Positions 33,843 through 37,260 of a DNA stretch of 37,260 bases are shown here, piece by piece. Position numbers and translations under genes: made by a program. The notes under the pieces were generated by a model, which saw only the letters and a program-made list of their open reading frames with translations, did not search any database and was not told where the DNA came from. Every line of letters starts with the position of its first letter. Position 1 is the stretch's first letter. Source of the stretch: CAYPHJ01 sp964410485 (lineage in GTDB: Bacteria > Desulfobacterota > Binatia > UBA9968); NCBI GenBank assembly GCA_964410485.1, contig CAYPHJ010000042.1, forward strand, positions 1-37,260, read 5' to 3'.

Positions 33843-33941
33843 TGTCATCCCGAACGGAAGTGAGGGATCTGCTTTTTATGCTTCTTGTTCCGTCTCGAAG
33901 AGAAAAGCAGATTCTTCGTCGCAGCGCTCCTCAGAATGACA
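33843..33941. repeat. Stem-forming repeat element, copy B
   Basis: It begins TGTCATCCCGAACGGAAG and ends CTCCTCAGAATGACA. The internal arms GGGATCTGCTTTT and AAAAGCAGATTCTTC can pair. It is in the opposite orientation to copy A and the same as copy C. Confidence 0.75.
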
Positions 33942-34054
33942 GCCGGTGTCCAGGGGATGGCCACACCTCACATCCCATTTTCGAAGGAGTGTTTCATTAG
34001 CTTACGCTCGCCCGCAGAGGATGAAAATGGGGCCTTTCCCTCGTACAGCAGGAC

Positions 34055-34149
34055 TGTCATGCTGAACGAAGTGAAGGATCTGCTTTGCATTTTTGATCCG
34101 GACAGGAAAAAAAGCAGATTCTTCGTCGCGGCGCTCCTCAGAATGACAT
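34055..34149. repeat. Stem-forming repeat element, copy C
   Basis: It begins TGTCATGCTGAACGAAG and ends CTCCTCAGAATGACA. The arms AAGGATCTGCTTT and AAAGCAGATTCTTC flank a variable loop. It is nearly identical to copy B in its ends but differs in the loop, as expected for a mobile or RNA-level conserved stem. Confidence 0.75.
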
Positions 34150-34221
34150 TCAGAAAAGGCTCCAGGGCGACGGATTCTAGAACAAGGGCGGCCGAGGTTC
34201 CAACCCCAATTTTCATAGGAG

Positions 34222-34253
34222 ATCACGAAGAGCGCGAAGTTGAGAGATTCAAG
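34222..34253. repeat. CACGAAG-type intergenic repeat, copy 3
   Basis: GATCACGAAGAGCGCGAAG followed by TTGAGAGATTC matches the right part of copy 2 at 23490-23523. Confidence 0.5.
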
Positions 34254-34348
34254 AGGATAAACCTTCATGTCTTTCGGGGTGAGGACTTGTCCCTGGTTTC
34301 ACGCGCTTCTCCGTTCGAGCATGAAAAACCCCGGCTGGGGCAGCGGGC

Positions 34349-35086
34349 ATGATAAAGATCATTCCAGCCATCGATATCAAAGACGGCCGCTGCGTACGAC
34401 TATTCCAAGGGGAAATGGACAAGGAAACCGTCTATTTCGATCGGCCGCTGGATGCGGCAAAGCATTGGACGAGGCAGGGCGCCGAGATCATCCACATTGT
34501 GGATCTCAACGGTGCCATCGAGGGTCGTCCGGTCCATACGCGGGAAATCGAAACGATCTGCCGTGAGACTGGACTGACCGTTCAATTGGGAGGGGGCCTG
34601 CGTTCGGTTGAAGCAGTCAATGAGGCTCTTGCTTTGGGCGTGGCGCGGGTCGTGATCGGGACGGCAGCATACACCGATCAACGATTCCTGCAGGCCTTGT
34701 GTAAAAACTTCCCAGGAAAAATAGTTGCCGGAATCGACGCGCGGGATGGCAAGGTGGCTGTTAAAGGATGGAAGGAGACAACGCGCATGGATGCCGGTGA
34801 GCTGGCAAGACGCTGCGCATCGGATGGGGTCTCCCGCATTGTTTACACCGATATCAGCCGGGACGGCACGCGAGCCGGGGTCAATATCGAAGAGACGCGC
34901 AAGATTGCCCAGGCAGTGAGTCTGCCTGTAATTGCATCAGGAGGAGTAGCAACTCTGGAAGACATCCGGCGCCTTATGCCTCTCGAAAACGAAGGCGTCG
35001 AAGCGGTGATCATCGGCCGCGCACTTTACAGCGGCGCTTTTGCGTTGGCAGAAGCGATCAACATGATCAGGCGCTCTGACCGGTAG
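34349..35086 (+). CDS. hisA: Phosphoribosylformimino-5-aminoimidazole carboxamide ribotide isomerase
   Basis: This 245-residue TIM-barrel isomerase acts in histidine synthesis. The first catalytic aspartate is Asp9 in PAIDIKDGRCVRL, and the second is Asp130 in GIDARDGKVAVKGW. YTDISRDGT and VIASGGVATLEDI bind the phosphates. The ATG at 34349 is preceded by GGGG. The next gene in such clusters is usually hisF but here the cluster ends, and a transporter follows after 183 bp. Confidence 0.96.
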   Translation: MIKIIPAIDIKDGRCVRLFQGEMDKETVYFDRPLDAAKHWTRQGAEIIHIVDLNGAIEGRPVHTREIETICRETGLTVQLGGGLRSVEAVNEALALGVARVVIGTAAYTDQRFLQALCKNFPGKIVAGIDARDGKVAVKGWKETTRMDAGELARRCASDGVSRIVYTDISRDGTRAGVNIEETRKIAQAVSLPVIASGGVATLEDIRRLMPLENEGVEAVIIGRALYSGAFALAEAINMIRRSDR

Positions 35087-35269
35087 CCGCGCCTTTCTCC
35101 CACACAAGGCCAAGGCACCAATCTCCGGCGCAGCCTACTTGAGCAGGGTAAGAATCTCGAGTTCCCGTGCCCCTAACCCCCGCAGGAAGATGAGATCTCG
35201 AGAGTTAAGCCGTCGAGAGACAGCGGTTAAGGTTTGTGCTTTCGACAAAAACTGAGCTATATCAAATCT

Positions 35270-36598
35270 ATGCAAAACGACACCATTGTGGCTACTCAAC
35301 CCCGCCCGCCGCTCTCACTTCCATTCTATTATGGCTGGCTGGTCCTGACGCTGTGCTTTCTCACTACCTTGACGAGTGCCGGAGTGCGGTCCTCCCCGTC
35401 GGTTTTGATTCATCCGCTCGAGGCGGAGTTTGGTTGGACCCGAGCCGCTATTGCTGCGGTCGTGAGCGTCAATCTTCTGCTGTTTGGCATTGCGGCGCCA
35501 ATCAGCGGCTGGTTGTTGGATCGATTCGGGTGCCGCAAGGTGATGCTGGGGAGCCTGGGGCTGTTGGTTGTGGGCGTAAGCGGAACCATTGCGATGAACC
35601 AGTTTTGGCAGTTTTTTCTCGTATGGGGAATTATTGTCGGACTCGGCGCCGGCGGTGTGGGCTCGGTGCTTACGGCCACCGTTGGTAACCGCTGGTTTGT
35701 GGCGAAGCGGGGCCTGGCTTTAGGCATTCTGGGCAGCGCGAGCTCCACCGGGCAACTCATTTTTCTGCCTCTGTTCATGGCTATGATCACCTACGCCGGA
35801 TGGCGCCTGGGATCAATGGTATTGATCGTTGTTGCCCTGGTGTTGCTACCTCTGATCTACCTCTGGATGCGCGATGACCCGGCCGATGTTGGGCTGGAAC
35901 CGTACGGCGCCGGGCAGGCTGGCGCCGCGGGCTCGCGAGGTGTGGCGGCGTTGCGCGGCGTGAGAGCCGCCAATGCCTCCATCACCGCACGAGAAGTGAT
36001 CGGTAGCTCGACTTTTTGGCTCCTTGCAGGAAGTTTTTTTGTTTGCGGCGGCACAGCCAACGGCCTGATCGGCACGCATTTTATTCCTCACGAGATCGAC
36101 ATCGGAATACCACAGATCGCAGCAGCGTCTCTGGTCGGCGTCATGGGCGGGCTGAACTTCGTCGGTACGGTCTTTTCGGGCTGGATGATCGACCGGATAG
36201 AGCCGCGGAAATGGCTTGCGGTAGTTTATGCGTTGCGCGGTGTGTCGCTTCTCATTCTCCCGTTTATGGAGGAATTTAGCGGGCTTTTAATTTTTGCCGT
36301 GATCTATGGACTGGACTGGTTTGCCACCGTGCCGCCGACAATGGCGATTACGGCGGATACTTTTGGCAGGCAAAACATCGGCAAAGTCTACGGGTGGATT
36401 TTCATGTCGCACCAGATCGGTGCGGCAGTCATGGCCACTACGGCAGGTGCGCTGAGAACCTGGATGGGGGATTATCAATTCGCCTTTTTTTCCGGCGGGG
36501 TCATCGCGATGATGGCGGCGGGCCTAGTCTTGCAGATCAAGCCCACACGGAAGGAAGCGCCGCCTGCAGCGGCAAGCGCGCAACCGGCGGGAGCATGA
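35270..36598 (+). CDS. Major facilitator superfamily transporter (OFA/monocarboxylate type)
   Basis: This integral membrane transporter has 442 residues from ATG 35270, with about 12 predicted helices. The opening YYGWLVLTLCFLTTLTSAGVRSSP and a LDRFG loop between helices 2 and 3 resemble oxalate/formate antiporter and monocarboxylate permease relatives. The central loop (about 210-245) is alanine- and glycine-rich. The substrate is unknown; a carboxylate would fit the catabolic genes on the left, which is inference. The start at 35270 has a weak ribosome site, and an in-frame TTG-like extension to 35234 is not favoured. Confidence 0.85.
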   Translation: MQNDTIVATQPRPPLSLPFYYGWLVLTLCFLTTLTSAGVRSSPSVLIHPLEAEFGWTRAAIAAVVSVNLLLFGIAAPISGWLLDRFGCRKVMLGSLGLLVVGVSGTIAMNQFWQFFLVWGIIVGLGAGGVGSVLTATVGNRWFVAKRGLALGILGSASSTGQLIFLPLFMAMITYAGWRLGSMVLIVVALVLLPLIYLWMRDDPADVGLEPYGAGQAGAAGSRGVAALRGVRAANASITAREVIGSSTFWLLAGSFFVCGGTANGLIGTHFIPHEIDIGIPQIAAASLVGVMGGLNFVGTVFSGWMIDRIEPRKWLAVVYALRGVSLLILPFMEEFSGLLIFAVIYGLDWFATVPPTMAITADTFGRQNIGKVYGWIFMSHQIGAAVMATTAGALRTWMGDYQFAFFSGGVIAMMAAGLVLQIKPTRKEAPPAAASAQPAGA

Positions 36599-36701
36599 AC
36601 GATGGAATGGAGTGGTGGAGTACGGGAAGACGCCTCAAGTCAGGCCACGACGTCTCGATAACCGCCAGTTTCCGCGTCGCAGATTTCGGGTCACCAGCTT
36701 A

Positions 36702-36807
36702 GCAGGCTGCTGAAAAACTCTCCGTTCACCCTTCGAGAACCTCAGGGCGAACGGAGAGAAACTTAAATGAGTAGGGATTCTCCGTTCATCTTTTTTCAGC
36801 AACCTGC
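36702..36807. mobile_element. MITE-like element with TA flanks
   Basis: Left end GCAGGCTGCTGAAAAA and right end TTTTTCAGCAACCTGC are inverted copies with one mismatch. Both ends abut TA, as in TA-targeting IS630/Tc1-type insertions. Inside, CTCTCCGTTC and GAACGGAGAG form a further hairpin. It is 106 bp and has no transposase gene, so it is non-autonomous. Confidence 0.65.
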
Positions 36808-36812
36808 TAGGT

Positions 36813-37223
36813 CTAATCCGACTCGGTAAAGTTCGATACCCGCCAGTCTTTGTCTTCTTTACGCGCGGTTATGAGCCAGTGCCGGGTGAACTCATAGCCG
36901 TCATCCATCCGGATCGTTCCCAGGTAGAGAAAAGAAGCGCGGTTTTCTCCTTCTTTCTGTTCCAATAATTGGTAATTCACTCGGGGCTTTCGCGTGGAGG
37001 CATCTATGGTATGGCCCGCAGTCAAGCGGATCTGTTCATTCATCTTTTCCAGGGCCAAACCGACTACATACTTCCTGGCTTCCTGTAGATCGATTCGGAC
37101 ATAGTTCTGATCGATGAATTCTTCGACAACTCCGCGCGCCGTGGTCAGATCATTGCCGCAGCCGTTCAGGGACAACAAGCAGAGAAACGCAAACAAAATG
37201 AAAATGAGGAGAGAGATTTTCAT
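36813..37223 (-). CDS. Small lipoprotein of unknown function
   Basis: This 136-residue protein has a signal peptide ending in a lipobox (L-N-G-C, Cys near 22), so it is anchored in a membrane. The rest is a mixed alpha/beta domain of about 110 residues with FLYLGTIRMDDGYEFTRHW and an ending WRVSNFTESD, which resembles small DUF4878/NTF2-like lipoproteins, but no family is certain. The start at 37223 (MKISLL) is chosen over 37229. It lies at the right edge next to the MITE-like element, converging with the transporter. Confidence 0.75.
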   Translation of the reverse strand: MKISLLIFILFAFLCLLSLNGCGNDLTTARGVVEEFIDQNYVRIDLQEARKYVVGLALEKMNEQIRLTAGHTIDASTRKPRVNYQLLEQKEGENRASFLYLGTIRMDDGYEFTRHWLITARKEDKDWRVSNFTESD

Positions 37224-37260
37224 TGTCATTGGTCAGATCGGCAATCTCCCAGCGGCCTAG

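Larger units (their letters stand above)
33687..34348. other. Repeat-rich region between hisH and hisA
   Basis: This 660-bp region is a tandem duplication of about 215-223 bp (copies starting near 33766 and 33989, sharing GTGTTTCAT and TTACGCTCGCCC). Each unit carries one stem-forming element, at 33843 and 34055. A CACGAAG-type repeat copy follows at 34222-34253. No protein gene was recognised. Confidence 0.65.

Noticed and set aside
33885..34352. 155-codon open frame between hisH and hisA
   Set aside because: It is composed of the tandem repeat units and stem elements and has no recognisable protein family.
1..37260. CRISPR array, prophage or antiphage defence cluster
   Set aside because: No regularly spaced direct repeats, integrase, capsid, nuclease or toxin-antitoxin genes were recognised; the repeats found are of intergenic palindromic types.

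Overview
The window is a 37.3 kb piece of a bacterial chromosome with dense coding on both strands. Two layers are visible. The right third carries a housekeeping block in the order rpmE-prfA-prmC-murA-hisD-hisB-hisH-hisA. This order is familiar from deltaproteobacterial and related lineages. The left two thirds are an accessory, catabolism-flavoured region: molybdenum hydroxylases, a UbiD-type decarboxylase, TPP enzymes, a luciferase-like monooxygenase, a nitronate-monooxygenase-like enzyme, an amidohydrolase and a TctC/Bug-type solute receptor. That mixture suggests an uncultured soil, sediment or groundwater bacterium of a Desulfobacterota/Binatia-like or neighbouring (NC10/Rokubacteria-like) lineage. 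This placement is inferred from gene content and order only. No rRNA or tRNA gene was recognised.

Layout. 1-1273 (minus): two secreted or lipid-anchored sugar-related proteins, an SMP-30-like propeller cut by the window edge and a DUF1080 protein. 1622-5649 (plus): phosphoglucomutase and a stand-alone molybdopterin-binding hydroxylase subunit. 5733-8788: a convergent/divergent set of LLM flavin oxidoreductase, small 2Fe-2S ferredoxin, single-domain LuxR regulator and nitronate-monooxygenase-like enzyme. 8873-11914: amidohydrolase divergent from a periplasmic tricarboxylate-type receptor and a GlcG-like protein. 12081-21559: TPP enzyme, VOC protein, a complete CoxL-CoxM-CoxS-type molybdenum hydroxylase with overlapping genes, a UbiD decarboxylase and a CmcJ-like oxygenase. 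21765-24270: a HEAT-repeat protein and a decayed TPP enzyme. 24596-26905: a hybrid histidine kinase with an interesting leader. 27091-35086: the translation, cell wall and histidine block. 35270-37223: an MFS transporter and a small lipoprotein.

How the genes may work together. The three-subunit hydroxylase, UbiD enzyme, TPP enzyme, VOC protein and CmcJ-like protein could form a pathway that hydroxylates, decarboxylates and cleaves an aromatic or heterocyclic acid, with the TctC-like receptor capturing the substrate. The substrate cannot be read from sequence. The his block is split by repeats and lacks hisG at its expected place and hisF at its end, so histidine synthesis must be completed from another locus.

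The most distinctive non-coding content is a set of intergenic repeats. They are a stem-forming element present three times inside the his cluster (two copies within a tandem duplication of about 220 bp), a CACGAAG-type repeat at three loci, a MITE-like element with TA flanks, a C-rich palindrome, a 140-bp AT-rich imperfect palindrome and AAGGTTA-type low-complexity tracts. No CRISPR array, phage, complete IS element, toxin-antitoxin pair or clear defence system was found.
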